64,000 nt of DNA from contig NC_030387.2 of the NCBI RefSeq assembly GCF_001625215.2, positions 32,945,606 through 33,009,605 of the forward strand, in the 5' to 3' direction. Shown here piece by piece: positions 45,340 to 55,811 of this stretch (the stretch's first letter is position 1; each line of letters starts with the position of its first letter). This DNA is from Daucus carota subsp. sativus (Eukaryota > Streptophyta > Magnoliopsida > Apiales > Apiaceae). The notes under the pieces were generated by a model. It worked only from the letters and a program-made list of their open reading frames with translations. It was not told where the DNA came from and did not search any database. The translations under genes were made by a program, and so were the position numbers.

Positions 45340-46329
45340 GGGCGTGCGACGTGGCAGTCCATATGCCATTGCTTTATTCCTCTCTTTTACAATGGTCGGT
45401 TGTATTCCGGCATCTCATATTTCTCATCAATCCCACCATTTCCTCATTAAGTATATATTTTTCTCTCTTTGCTAGCTGCTGCTGCAACCGAAGCATAGTC
45501 ATTTCCATCTCACCCACAGAACTTGTCAGATTTCCATAACTGATTTTAGTTAACAGATTTCAATGAATACAGTCGCTAGAATCTGCGCTGTACGTCTACT
45601 TGAAGCATAGACTCTACATATTCATTGCCAAGTAAGTTTTTGCTCATGCTAGTTTATATCTCTTCTAATTAGGTAGGGTTTTGTATTTATGTGCTGCTTT
45701 GCCTTCTTCTTTCCCTCTTTTCTTCTTCTCGACGTCACTTAATTAGTCCGTCAGTATTTAAATTTCTGCAGTCGACTCTGAATTATTAATAATATCACAG
45801 TTAGGAATTAAAACTCCCTTAATTATTTAGAGTTTCATTTTTTGACATTCTAATCTGGACGGTACGAAGATAATTAACTGTGTGATAGCAGAAATTAGCT
45901 CGCGCTTTCTGGATAAAAACTCTAGTAAGCAGGTTAATCTGCTTATATATAGGGATGTAGCGCTGGATCTATCAAGTGTTATTGTATAAGAAACAAACGG
46001 TGATATCTCAGAGAAGTACTATGATTTGATATATATTCAAGTAAACGAAGATTTTTAAATAATCTTCATTTACTTGACTAAATTTTTGCAGAATTCTTGC
46101 AGAATTGGCCCGAGAAGCACTTGACTAAATTCTTGTACTTTGTTTATATATCTTCATCCATCATATATATATAATCTTGTGAATTTGCTATAATGAATTG
46201 CATAAGTTATTGTATATAGGTTTAAAGTTTTCGGATTGGTAATTGTGAAGAAGATAAGAGATGAATGGAAGGAATTGAGCTACATTTGCAGTTAGTACGT
46301 CGTCGTGGTGTTTCGAGAGAGATACAATT
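45340..46329 (+). promoter_or_regulatory. Leader region of the TCP gene with possible 5' UTR intron and uORFs
   Basis: A donor-like CCAA/GTAAGT near 45632 and an acceptor-like TATATAG near 46219 could bound a 5' UTR intron, common in this TCP clade. In the last leader part a tiny upstream reading frame, ATG AAT GGA AGG AAT TGA (46261-46278), ends 51 bases before the main start. Another of 15 codons starts at 45563. Such uORFs often reduce translation of the main frame. All of this depends on the true transcription start. Confidence 0.4.
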
Positions 46330-47274
46330 ATGAATTCAAGTTCAAAAGAAGCAGACTATACACCAAAGCAAGAAGACAAATCAAGTGAAAGCAAGATATT
46401 ATCCAAGGCCTCATCCAGTTCAACTTCATGGTCAAGATTGAAGGATCCCCGAATTGTACGAGTTTCGCGTGCTTTTGGAGGGAAAGACAGACATAGCAAA
46501 GTGTGCACAGTTAGAGGGTTGAGAGACAGACGTGTGAGATTATCAGTTCCTACCGCCATTCAACTCTACGATCTTCAAGACAGATTAGGCCTTAATCAAC
46601 CTAGTAAGGTTGTTGATTGGTTGCTTAATGCGGCTAAGAATGATATCGATGAACTTCCTCCGCTTCAAGTGCCACCAGGAACCTTCTCACAATTTCATCA
46701 AGCCATGTTAAGTGCTTCTCATGGAGTTAATGCTGCTCAATCAGTTGAGAAATCGGGACAAGTTAACTGGAATGATCACTTGGAACTATCAACGTCGAAT
46801 TATTGGAGCAATTCAGATGGGAATTTGAGGGATCAGATGAAATCAAAGGAAATTGTCGAAGAAACAAAAAGGAAACAAGATGGAGATCTTGATCAAGGCT
46901 CTAATGATGCGTATACAGCTTCAAGCAATTTCTTCGAAAGAGGTAATCAATCCAATCCCCCAGCAGGTATGCTAATTAACAATATGATCCCTATATCAAA
47001 TCCTTCATATTTAAGATGGGATCCTTCCAACTTATCGCGGTCACATACAGAAGATATTCCAATATCACAATCAAGTTCTTTGTCCATGCCATCTGGATCT
47101 CAGTTTGTTGTTTATCCGCATGCGCGAGAATTTGATCCTAAACAGATGTTCAACTTTCAGATGTTAGGCTCGAATATTGCTTCACAAAATTCTCCCTTTT
47201 CGAATCCACCTTTTACTCCATTCCACTTGAGCAGGGATTCTTATAGTGGAAGTGCACCAAACAAAGATGAATGA
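46330..47274 (+). CDS. Class II TCP transcription factor, CIN type (TCP5/13/17 group)
   Basis: Single exon, 314 residues. The TCP domain is at about 48-108: a basic region [20 protein letters not shown] followed by helix-loop-helix [18 protein letters not shown] and [12 protein letters not shown]. The preceding [18 protein letters not shown] and the following [10 protein letters not shown] are typical of the TCP5/13/17 branch of CIN-type class II factors, which lacks the miR319 target site; I saw none here. The rest is polar and Ser/Asn-rich with a C-terminal MFNFQMLGS patch. Known role of the group: nuclear DNA-binding factors (GGNCCC-type sites) that limit cell proliferation in leaves and petals and act in shade and light growth responses. 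TCP genes usually lack introns in the coding region, as here. Which of TCP5, 13 or 17 is closest is not resolved. Confidence 0.95.
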   Translation: MNSSSKEADYTPKQEDKSSESKILSKASSSSTSWSRLKDPRIVRVSRAFGGKDRHSKVCTVRGLRDRRVRLSVPTAIQLYDLQDRLGLNQPSKVVDWLLNAAKNDIDELPPLQVPPGTFSQFHQAMLSASHGVNAAQSVEKSGQVNWNDHLELSTSNYWSNSDGNLRDQMKSKEIVEETKRKQDGDLDQGSNDAYTASSNFFERGNQSNPPAGMLINNMIPISNPSYLRWDPSNLSRSHTEDIPISQSSSLSMPSGSQFVVYPHAREFDPKQMFNFQMLGSNIASQNSPFSNPPFTPFHLSRDSYSGSAPNKDE

Positions 47275-49297
47275 AGACTTTAAGTTTTCTGATCTTACCT
47301 GATTTATACATATTGATTGTAGAGATTACACCCCTTTTTTGTTCTGCTGAATCAAGAACAGCAAGTTTAAGGGACATCAAAGATAAGATATATGAAGATT
47401 GACAGGTTCGATTTTTCGAGTTCATCAGAATTTTTAGCAACTATATGTAATAGTTGTTGCATGGGGATGATCTTGGTTTCTATTAATCTGGTGGCCATTG
47501 TATCGAAGAAAAATTAAGATGTAGCATATATACATCTGATTGATTGGCATAATTCTGAGGACAGGAACAGCTGGTAAGTTTATGCTTTGATTGCTGCTTG
47601 TAGCATTTTATGTTCTTACCTTGCTGGAGGACATTTGTATCTAGGCCAGGATTTATATGTGTGTATATTGGATGAAGTATGTCGTTGCTGGACTGATAAA
47701 TTTATTACACCTTATTAATGTAATTCTCCGCTCCATCCATCCCAAATTAACCTGGAATTGTTTGATTTTTGTTGATGATCAAATTTTGACTGATAATTAA
47801 AATTTGTTATGCACTATTTTGTTAAGCCACTGAAAATTGTATCTTCAAGTAAAATTGATACACTCTCCAGTGTTGTGTTTTCTTATAATTATTTCGACTA
47901 TATAATTTACGTAATTTGATGTTATAGATCAGTTGCTCCATAACAAATAATGAAATAAGACCGAAAAATTGATGCGAAGTTTGTGCTTTGTTTAAGTAAA
48001 AACTTAACAGGGTACGCATATATATGGTAGGATGAACTTTAAATTCTGAACACGTACACATGAACACTATAACATTAAAGTGAACCAATGTGTTAACAGA
48101 ACTAGAAACTGCTGGTAGATGTGGAGTTGAACGATTTGCATATATAGGGCAAGGAAAGCACATCTGCATATATAATAACGGAGCAAAGACATGCCTCATA
48201 AATACCCTACAACATTCTGAATGTGATAGCAGTTAAGCGTGGGGCTCGAATGCAAAGTAAAGCTAGTGGTGAACAGTAAATTTACAGATTCGTAGTCGCT
48301 GCAATAAATTGCGACGAACTCAATTGTACAAAACCGTCTGATTATTAAAAATGAAATGTAAAATTGACCTCGGCCACGTGATTGTCTGATCGAATAATAA
48401 AAATGAAATTTAAAACTGATTTAAGTCACACGATTGTCCGGTGTGACAAGATACTAGAAGACCGATTTTTAACTGATTGATAAAGAATATTAACGCTGAT
48501 TATTTAAGTGATTAGTTATTTAGATACGGCTTGTCAAAGATGGATCTAAAACGAATCACTTATGTACATTGATTTTCTATGATCGATCATTTTAACAAAT
48601 AACCTATCAACTTTAATTTATGATATATCGATCTATTAATTTAGTGCTAATTCTTTCTTTCTCCGGTTAGTTTGGTACATTGCAACTTCTTCACGTTTCA
48701 CTTATTTTGAATCACAATCAAAATGAAAAGAAGTGAGTGATGTATTGTAAACAAAAAAAAAATACCATGAGAGATATTTCAAGTTAAAAAATTTATGGTG
48801 CTTGAAAACTGCAAGTAATATGCATCTCACTGAGACATAAGCAGTCATTTTTAAAAGAAACAGACCAAATTAAATGGTACGCCTTCGAATTTAATCTGGC
48901 TAGTGACGGTGGCAGATGGCAATAGATGTCATTGGAATTTAGTCTGTGAATTTTCAGTTTTGTATCGAGGAGAAAGGATAACAAATTAAAAGGATTGAGG
49001 GATATATGTGGTCCCATTTTTTTTTATTTTTTTGCTACCCTGCCTCTGCAGGTTCTATATTATGTAAGAAATAACATAAATCCTAGTATTATAATCGGTC
49101 ATTTCACTTCAAATATACTTTCAGATTCGTAAGCGGCGAATGGAAAAATTTACAACCAAAACTTACTCGCCCTCCCCCTCAATTGTTTATATGGGGATAG
49201 GAGCTGAACGCATTCTAAATCTCTCATAAAATGTAATTTGATAAATTATTTTGATTTTTTTCCTTCTGAATAAATATTTACTATCTAAACTTTTAGA

Positions 49298-49607
49298 TTG
49301 TGTTCACGTGGGTAGAATGGAATGAAAAATTATATAGAATTTTTATAAAGAAAAAAAAAGTATGAGATAATAGTGACCAAATATGAATGGGTTCGAAATG
49401 CTTGTGATAAAGATGGTAGGGAAACATGATTAGAACTGGAATGAGCATTCATTTCAAAATATGTGGGTTAGAATTTCAGCTAGAATAGTAGTAATGGAAT
49501 GATTGAAGAAATGAAAATTATAGATATTTTCTCTGACCAACACCATGTTAAAATATAAAATTCATTCTATTATTCCTTCATATTCTATTCCATCCAAGTG
49601 AATACAA
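49298..49607. mobile_element. MITE with TTGTGTTCAC-type inverted ends
   Basis: Left end TTGTGTTCACGTGGGTAGAA and right end (reverse) TTGTATTCACTTGGATGGAA form an imperfect inverted repeat that continues as GGAATGAAAA-like against GGAATATGAA-like. The interior is non-coding. About 310 bp; the target duplication is not certain. Confidence 0.6.
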
Positions 49608-50613
49608 TTTTATATAAAAAAGAAAATTCTCAAAAAAAGCTAGGAAACTATGTTTTATATACGTCTTAAAATATATGTGGAGTAATGCACAAAAATGTGT
49701 AAAAAAATGATAGTTAGAGAGGGTATTAATCTTTCTATTCAAATTCATTTTATATATCTTTCTTAGATGAATATCGGGGAATGCATAGAAAATATAAATA
49801 AATAGATATTGGGGAAACATGGCCCCTGAAAATGTGAATAAGAGTTTCTTTTTTCCTTTCAAATTCTTTAATTTGGTCGACGAAATTATAAGGAAATGAA
49901 GTGTGGATTATATGGACGAAAGAAATAAGTTAAAATATGAACTCAAAGTCACTTATTAGTTTAACATATGTCATTTCAGTGTTAATGAAGATTTTTAATC
50001 ACGATTGATTTAGCTCAGCAATCCTAATTCTAAACGATCCAATTAAAGAGATGCTTTTTAGCAGGCTAGAAAAATATATCTAGCTAGGGTTTGAGCAGGA
50101 CCGCTTACTTTCTTCCACCTTGCATTGAGAGATTTTGACTATACAAAGCTTTCATAATGATGATATATTGATACGATAGGTCCCCTCAATATTTTGGCGG
50201 ATCGAAATAATTATTCGCGTACATATAATTGCCTTAATAAGCTGCGATGCCTTTCTAAATATGTTGCACCTCTTTCTCGCAAGTATTTATTGTGCACTTA
50301 TTCTAGGGTTCCGAGCATGTGACTCGTGACGAACCCAAATATTTTCGCAAATGTAGGTATCGCAGAATGTGGAAGCGTGAGACGTGAGCATAATGGATGA
50401 TTTGCATGAGCTGGTGCGAGGCTTGGTGGGAGAAGTGCTTGGTCAAATGATTACAAGGAGACAATTTAATCCAACAATTACAAGTACAAATTGATAATCC
50501 TATAATATGTCCCAATTCAAAATTAATTCGTCCTTTTAGCTTGAATGAATTTTTTTTATCATAAAAAGGTATGGTGTTTTACGTATTTGGGCTCCGTTTG
50601 GAATTTATATCAT

Positions 50614-50720
50614 GGGTTTGTTTAGTGTGTGTCCATGGGCACATGCTAAGCGCGGAATTTGATGTGTTTGGGAGGTTTTGATTAATGCTTAGCGTGTGCC
50701 CATGGGCACACACTATAAAA
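50614..50720. repeat. Short inverted repeat with CCATGGG cores
   Basis: AGTGTGTGTCCATGGGCACA then TGCTAAGC (about 50619-50646) is mirrored by GCTTAGCG then TGTGCCCATGGGCACACACT (about 50688-50713), separated by about 40 bases. Both arms themselves contain the palindrome GCCCATGGGC or a near copy. It may be a very small MITE or a stable hairpin. A related AACATGTGCCC..CCACACTAAC / ACACACACTAAAAAATT pair occurs at about 53815-53935. Confidence 0.6.
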
Positions 50721-51264
50721 ACCGTTATATCATAAATAATTGCAGTAGTCTTGATATTTTTTTAGAAATATATCTTATTATCACATATTTCATAATCAAA
50801 ACTTATGAAAAATATAATTATTTTTATCTTTTATTAAAATAAGCAAATATCAAAAGGAATACCAAAAGAGCTGAGATAGATCTGTTTTCTCTACGGCTAT
50901 CTTACTTACTGTTGATATAATTGTGACGATATTCTTTAAGTTACTTTCATTTATTATTTTTATTCAAATTGAAACTTCAACTATAAAGAAGAGGAAGTAA
51001 ATAAATATGTATTAATATAACATAGTAAAACATATATTTTTTATATTTTCGATTGTTATATTTAATATAGGAGTGTGTTTAGTATTGATATTTCTAAGAC
51101 TCTGTTTTCTATTATTGTTATATTAGTAAAAAAAAAATATTGAAAATGAAGCAAACTATTGTTTGAAAAATTAAAAGCTATACATATTTTAAAGAGTAAT
51201 ATGTTTTTAAAAAAAGTTGTTTTCCTACTTTTAGGAAAATTTCTCACGAATTTCAATGTCAAAT

Positions 51265-51311
<47 letters not shown>

Positions 51312-52095
51312 TAATATATACAAATAAATCAAAATATTATTAAGTAATTATCTGATTTTTATAACAATTTTTTTAGCAATACAATAATTTTGAACCGCGT
51401 TTCCAACAAACTGAAATTTTCAGCTCTGCGCATGAACTAAAATTCTTCAAGCTCAAGGGACACTCTTTTTGTTTTCAAAATTATATTTAAAATGAAATTT
51501 TACGATCTCATTCATATAGTTTTTGCATTTTTCATGTATAAAACATAAAAGGTCCTTAATCATTAAAAATCTGCGTGCAAGTCTTGCGAAAGTCATGGCC
51601 ACGGGAAAGCCTTGTAAAGGTAGCAAGGCAGTAAAAACTTATGAAAGATTTTTGATTTTTGGGATCTAAACTATAAATAATGATATATTATTTTGGTTTT
51701 AAGGAGGATATAATCATTCTTGTAAAATAACAGTTATGCATATAATTAGAAAAAAACACATATAAGTTAAGGAATTTTTAGCTATTCAGAAAAAAAGAAG
51801 GAATTCTTCGCTCTCCTACTTCTGTTTTTCTTTTTGTCATGTCCTATACTCCTATATGTAATTTATATGGTCCGTGTTGTCTACTTGTATTATCGAAAAA
51901 ACATTTTGGGTTTGTCATTTTTGGCAAAGAAGAAAATGTTCAGAGTGCTTGAAACGGAGAAGCGGGCCAGATCAAAGCCCATGACAGTTGGCAACAGAAC
52001 ACTGAAATCATATTTTAGACTTCCTTATTGGGCCTTAAATTAACCGGCCGCTTGGTTGAGCTTTAGTTGAGCTTAAAACAAAAGTAGCATTTTAC

Positions 52096-53211
52096 AAGGG
52101 TTAAAAATGGGGCGAGAAAATGGGGGTGAAATAATTTTCTGCCCCATCAAAATATGAGGCAAGTATGGTATTTGTTGAATCCCGGCGAGGATTCCTCGCC
52201 CCGTCCCGCATATATTTAATATAAATAAATAATTATATTTAATATAATATATTTATTATATTTAATATTATTATTTTATAATACACAAAATTATAATTTT
52301 ACAATGTATAACATGTTTCTTTGATTTCTATTATATTTAGTTTTTTGCTTTTAATATACATGTCTCGTATATTTTTATTAAATTCTGAAAAAAAAATTAC
52401 TAAATTTTAAAGTAATTATGTAAAGTGTAATATTATAGCGGCGGAGCGGGGCGAAATTATATTAAGTCCCCGGGTGGGGCGGGGATGGGGATTTAAAATA
52501 AATCCCCGCGGGGAATGGGACGGGACGTGTAGGGTTAAAAATGGGGTGGGGAAAATGGGGAACCCGCCCCAACCCGCCCCGAATGGGGCAGATCCGCCCC
52601 GCTAATATGGGGAATGGGGTAGTGACGAGGAATGATTTTCTGCCCCGCCAAAATATGGGGTAAGTATGGTATTTGTTGAATCACCGCGGGGATTACCCGC
52701 CCCGCCCCGCATATATTTAATATAAATAAATAATTATATTTAGTATAATATATTTATTATATTTAATATAATATATTTATTATATTTAATATTATTATTT
52801 TATAATACACATAACTATAAGTTTACAATGTATAATATGTCTTTTTGATTTCTATTATATTTAGTTTTTTACTTTTAATATACATCTCTTGTATATTTTT
52901 ATCAAATTATGAAGAAAAAATTACTAAATTTTAAAGTAATTATTTAAAGTGTAATGTTATAGCAGCGGGGTGGGGCGGGACGAAATTATATTAAATCTCC
53001 GATGGGACGGGGATGTGGATTAAAAATAAATCCCCGCGGGGAATGGGGCGGGGATGGGGCAGGAAAAAATATATGGGGCGGGGATGGGAAATGAAGTCCC
53101 CGCCCCGAACCCGCCTCATTTTTAACCCTAGGGACGGGGCAGGAAAAATATATACGGGGCGGGGCTGGGAAATAAAATCCCTGCTCCCAACCCGTCTCAT
53201 TTTTAACCCTA
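52096..53211. mobile_element. hAT-like MITE (outer copy) interrupted by a second copy
   Basis: It starts AAGGGTTAAAAATGGGG and ends CATTTTTAACCCTA. An exact 8-bp duplication CATTTTAC flanks it (52088-52095 and 53212-53219), as for hAT elements. The ends are GC-rich with repeated GGGGCGGGG. Without the inner element (52530-53130) and one 8-bp duplication the outer copy is about 507 bp. Confidence 0.87.
52530..53130. mobile_element. hAT-like MITE (inner copy) inserted in the outer one
   Basis: Perfect terminal repeats TAGGGTTAAAAATG and CATTTTTAACCCTA bound 601 bp. The 8-bp flanks GGGACGTG (52522-52529) and GGGACGGG (53131-53138) match at seven of eight positions. The interior aligns with the outer copy (TGGTATTTGTTGAATC, TAATATAAATAAATAATTAT) and has a small tandem expansion of a TATTTAATATAATATATTTA-like motif near 52736-52790. 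Confidence 0.87.
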
Positions 53212-53219
53212 CATTTTAC

Positions 53220-54698
53220 CCCTACCACCCACAGAATTGTTATTATTTTAAATAAGAATAATCTTATTAATATATAATTTCCAGTATAAATTATATTTAC
53301 ATCATTTATATAATTTGTTACATTTATATAGGTATAAATTTTCTAAAAAATAATATAATTTAAATATTCTGTGATTTTTTTATAATGCGGACTTATAAAT
53401 TCTGTGAATTTAATTAACTATAAATACTATACATACAATATTAAATTAAATATATAATAAATCATATTTCTTTTCAATCAAATATTATATAAGGATCGAC
53501 TGTTTCGAGCATCACTCAAAGCAATTCACGCTCCCAATTCTGGACAAAAAATGTGAACAATTGGAATCCAGTTTCATCTTGAATCAATATTTAATTATGA
53601 TAAAACGTATTTATATATATATCTTAAAAATCTATTTAAAATTTAGGCTCTACAGCAAAAATAATATCAATGGTTCTAAGATTTATTTTAAGGATTATTT
53701 CTCTCTAAGAGCGCAAACCAAATAATAAGTTATATATAATGTGTAATAATTAAAATCAGATGCAAAAAATTAAAACAATACTAAATATTTTATATTTTAA
53801 ATGACGGATTTTTTAACATGTGCCCTTGACCCACACTAACAATTTACGAATTTTATTATTAATGATGACCTATGCATAATAAAAAATAATTATTAATTTG
53901 TGACTTGACAGTTGACACACACTAAAAAATTCTTTAAACTACTTAAAATTAGCAAAACTAATTTTGATGGATATATATAACAAAAAGATAAATAATAAAA
54001 ATAATCCCGGCTCTAAAACTAGCAAATCATAAATAGCTCAGAATCAACATTTATATGATAAAAATTTCTTCCCATGGAGAGAGCGCCCAATTAGAAAATG
54101 AACAAGTGGAGGACAGAGCCAGGTGTTGACACAAAAACGACATCGTATAGGCTTTGTTAGTCAGTTCACTAGCTTCGGGCAAAGTCTTTAAATAGCAATT
54201 ACCCCCCTCACTCCGACGCATCTCGATCTCTCTCGCACTTTCTCGTCGAGATTTAGTATCCTCCCTGGCCACCCCGCTCTTCTTTCTTTCCGAATAGGGC
54301 TGGGTGTCTCTCTCTCACACACACACACAAAAAAACAACAAATTTGTGGGTTTTTCTAGGGTTTAATCGAATTATTCACGAATTAAACCCTCCGAACCTC
54401 AAATTTGACTAGTTTTTTCTTATTTGGGGCTTCACTATGTTGCTTCTCTCTTCGTACTGAGCTTAATTGAAACCCTAATTTTCTATAACTCATCAAGGTA
54501 AGAGCTTTTTGGATCTCCAACCTTCTTTTCAGTTTCAATTGAGTTAATTACATCAGATTTGATTGAATTAGATCAAGATACATTATATTATGTTTCTATT
54601 TATATCAAGGTTTGATTTTTAAGGAGTAATTTACTGTTGGAAGCTGAATATGTTGAGTTTATAATGTAATTGATGTTATGAAGTGTTGAATATGAGCA
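53220..54698. promoter_or_regulatory. AT-rich spacer, then TAF8 promoter and 5' leader
   Basis: Sequence to about 54050 is AT-rich with no feature. From about 54180 the composition changes to a leader-like C/T-rich run with TCTCTCTCTCACACACACACA near 54308-54329 and a telo-box AAACCCTAA near 54471, typical of plant housekeeping promoters. CATCAAG/GTAAGAGC at 54497 is a good 5' UTR splice donor. A short frame ATGAGCAATGGTGGTGGCTGA (52 codons absent; six residues plus stop) begins at 54692 and overlaps the main start out of frame, if it stays in the mRNA. Confidence 0.45.
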
Positions 54699-55811
54699 AT
54701 GGTGGTGGCTGAGAATGGAAAAGAGGTAGAACGGAGTAATCGACCGAAAAGGATTTTGAAAAATGAGGACTTTGTACAGGCTATTTCTAAGATGGCTGTA
54801 GCTCAGGTTTGTGAGAGTTCTGGGTTTCAGGGGTTCCAACAGTCGGCATTAGATACCCTTTCGGATATTACTGTTAGGTATATTAATCAGATAGGAAAGA
54901 TTGCGGTCTCTAATGCAAATTTGGCTGGGAGGACAGAGTGTAATGTGTATGATGTATTGCAAGGGTTGGAAGATTTGGGTATGTCCCAGGGTTTTTCTGG
55001 TGCTTCAGAAATTGATCGCAGTCTTGCAGGTTCGGGGATAGTTAGGGAGATTTCTGAGTATGTTGAATTTTCTGAGCAGGTCCCTTTTGCCTATGCGATT
55101 CCTAGTTTTCCGGTTGTCAAAGAGAGGAAGTTGACAGATAGTTTTCTTAAAAGTGAAGGATGCCCTCCAGGTGAGCACATACCCGTGTGGTTGCCTGTGT
55201 TTCCTGATCCGGAAACCTATACGTCCTTGCCTGTGGAGAGTAAACGAATAGGGAATGAAGATATGGATAAATCTGGCATTGAAGATCCGAAAAAGGTTGA
55301 AGGTTCCTTGTCGTATATGCATCGGCTATTCGATTGTAATGGGTCTGAGATGCCAGTATATGTAGACAAGGGGAATGCTTCTTGTTCGAAACGAGCAGCA
55401 AATAGTAATCCTTTCCTTGCAGCTCCTTTACGTCCTGGTGAGAAAGAAGTCTCAAAAGTCATTCTTCCAGCAAAATTTGCAGAGGAAGATGCGGCACTAA
55501 ATCACCCAGATGCAGCAAACCATGTAACTGTACTTGACTCAGTTGCTCCAGCTATTGATTCTGTTAAAAGCTGCGCATTTGACTCAGAAGAGACAGGAAA
55601 AAAGGCTCTACTTGATAATAGACCTGCTGTGCAATTCAAGCTGCGGCCTAGCAAGAACCCTGTTGGGACATCGATAAAAGTACACAGTGAACGAGTTGCA
55701 AATATACCCTCTTCCATTAAAACTGATGACATAAAGGATGACAGGAAAAGAAGAGCAGAGCAAATCCTGAAAGATTCTTTAGAGAATCAGCATGAGCTGG
55801 CTCATTTGTAA
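54699..55811 (+). CDS. TAF8: TFIID subunit 8 (TAF8), histone-fold protein
   Basis: Single coding exon of 370 residues. Residues about 20-95 form the histone-fold (bromodomain-associated) domain, with AISKMAVAQVCESSGFQGF, ALDTLSDITVRYINQIGK and RTECNVYDVLQGLEDLG. Residues about 125-175 hold the TAF8 C-terminal domain, FAYAIPSFPVVKERKLTDSF and GEHIPVWLPVFPDPETY, where the PVWLPxFPDPxTY segment is the family hallmark. The remainder is polar and probably disordered. Known role: TAF8 pairs with TAF10 in the TFIID complex that starts RNA polymerase II transcription in the nucleus. Length agrees with plant TAF8. The gene is complete and has no visible defect. Confidence 0.95.
   Translation: MVVAENGKEVERSNRPKRILKNEDFVQAISKMAVAQVCESSGFQGFQQSALDTLSDITVRYINQIGKIAVSNANLAGRTECNVYDVLQGLEDLGMSQGFSGASEIDRSLAGSGIVREISEYVEFSEQVPFAYAIPSFPVVKERKLTDSFLKSEGCPPGEHIPVWLPVFPDPETYTSLPVESKRIGNEDMDKSGIEDPKKVEGSLSYMHRLFDCNGSEMPVYVDKGNASCSKRAANSNPFLAAPLRPGEKEVSKVILPAKFAEEDAALNHPDAANHVTVLDSVAPAIDSVKSCAFDSEETGKKALLDNRPAVQFKLRPSKNPVGTSIKVHSERVANIPSSIKTDDIKDDRKRRAEQILKDSLENQHELAHL

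Larger units (their letters stand above)
47275..52087. other. TCP 3' region and gene-poor DNA
   Basis: The TCP 3' UTR probably extends to about 47540. A one-ended, degenerate copy of the 13823-type MITE lies near 47730-47830 (ATCCCAAATTAACCTGG). An (AT)n run is at about 51268-51305. No gene is supported; the open frames present are short and in AT-rich DNA. Confidence 0.5.

Noticed and set aside
52986-53255. Overlapping Pro/Gly-rich open frames in the hAT-like MITE
   Set aside because: They are translations of the GGGGCGGGG repeats in the element's ends, without a start context or conserved sequence.
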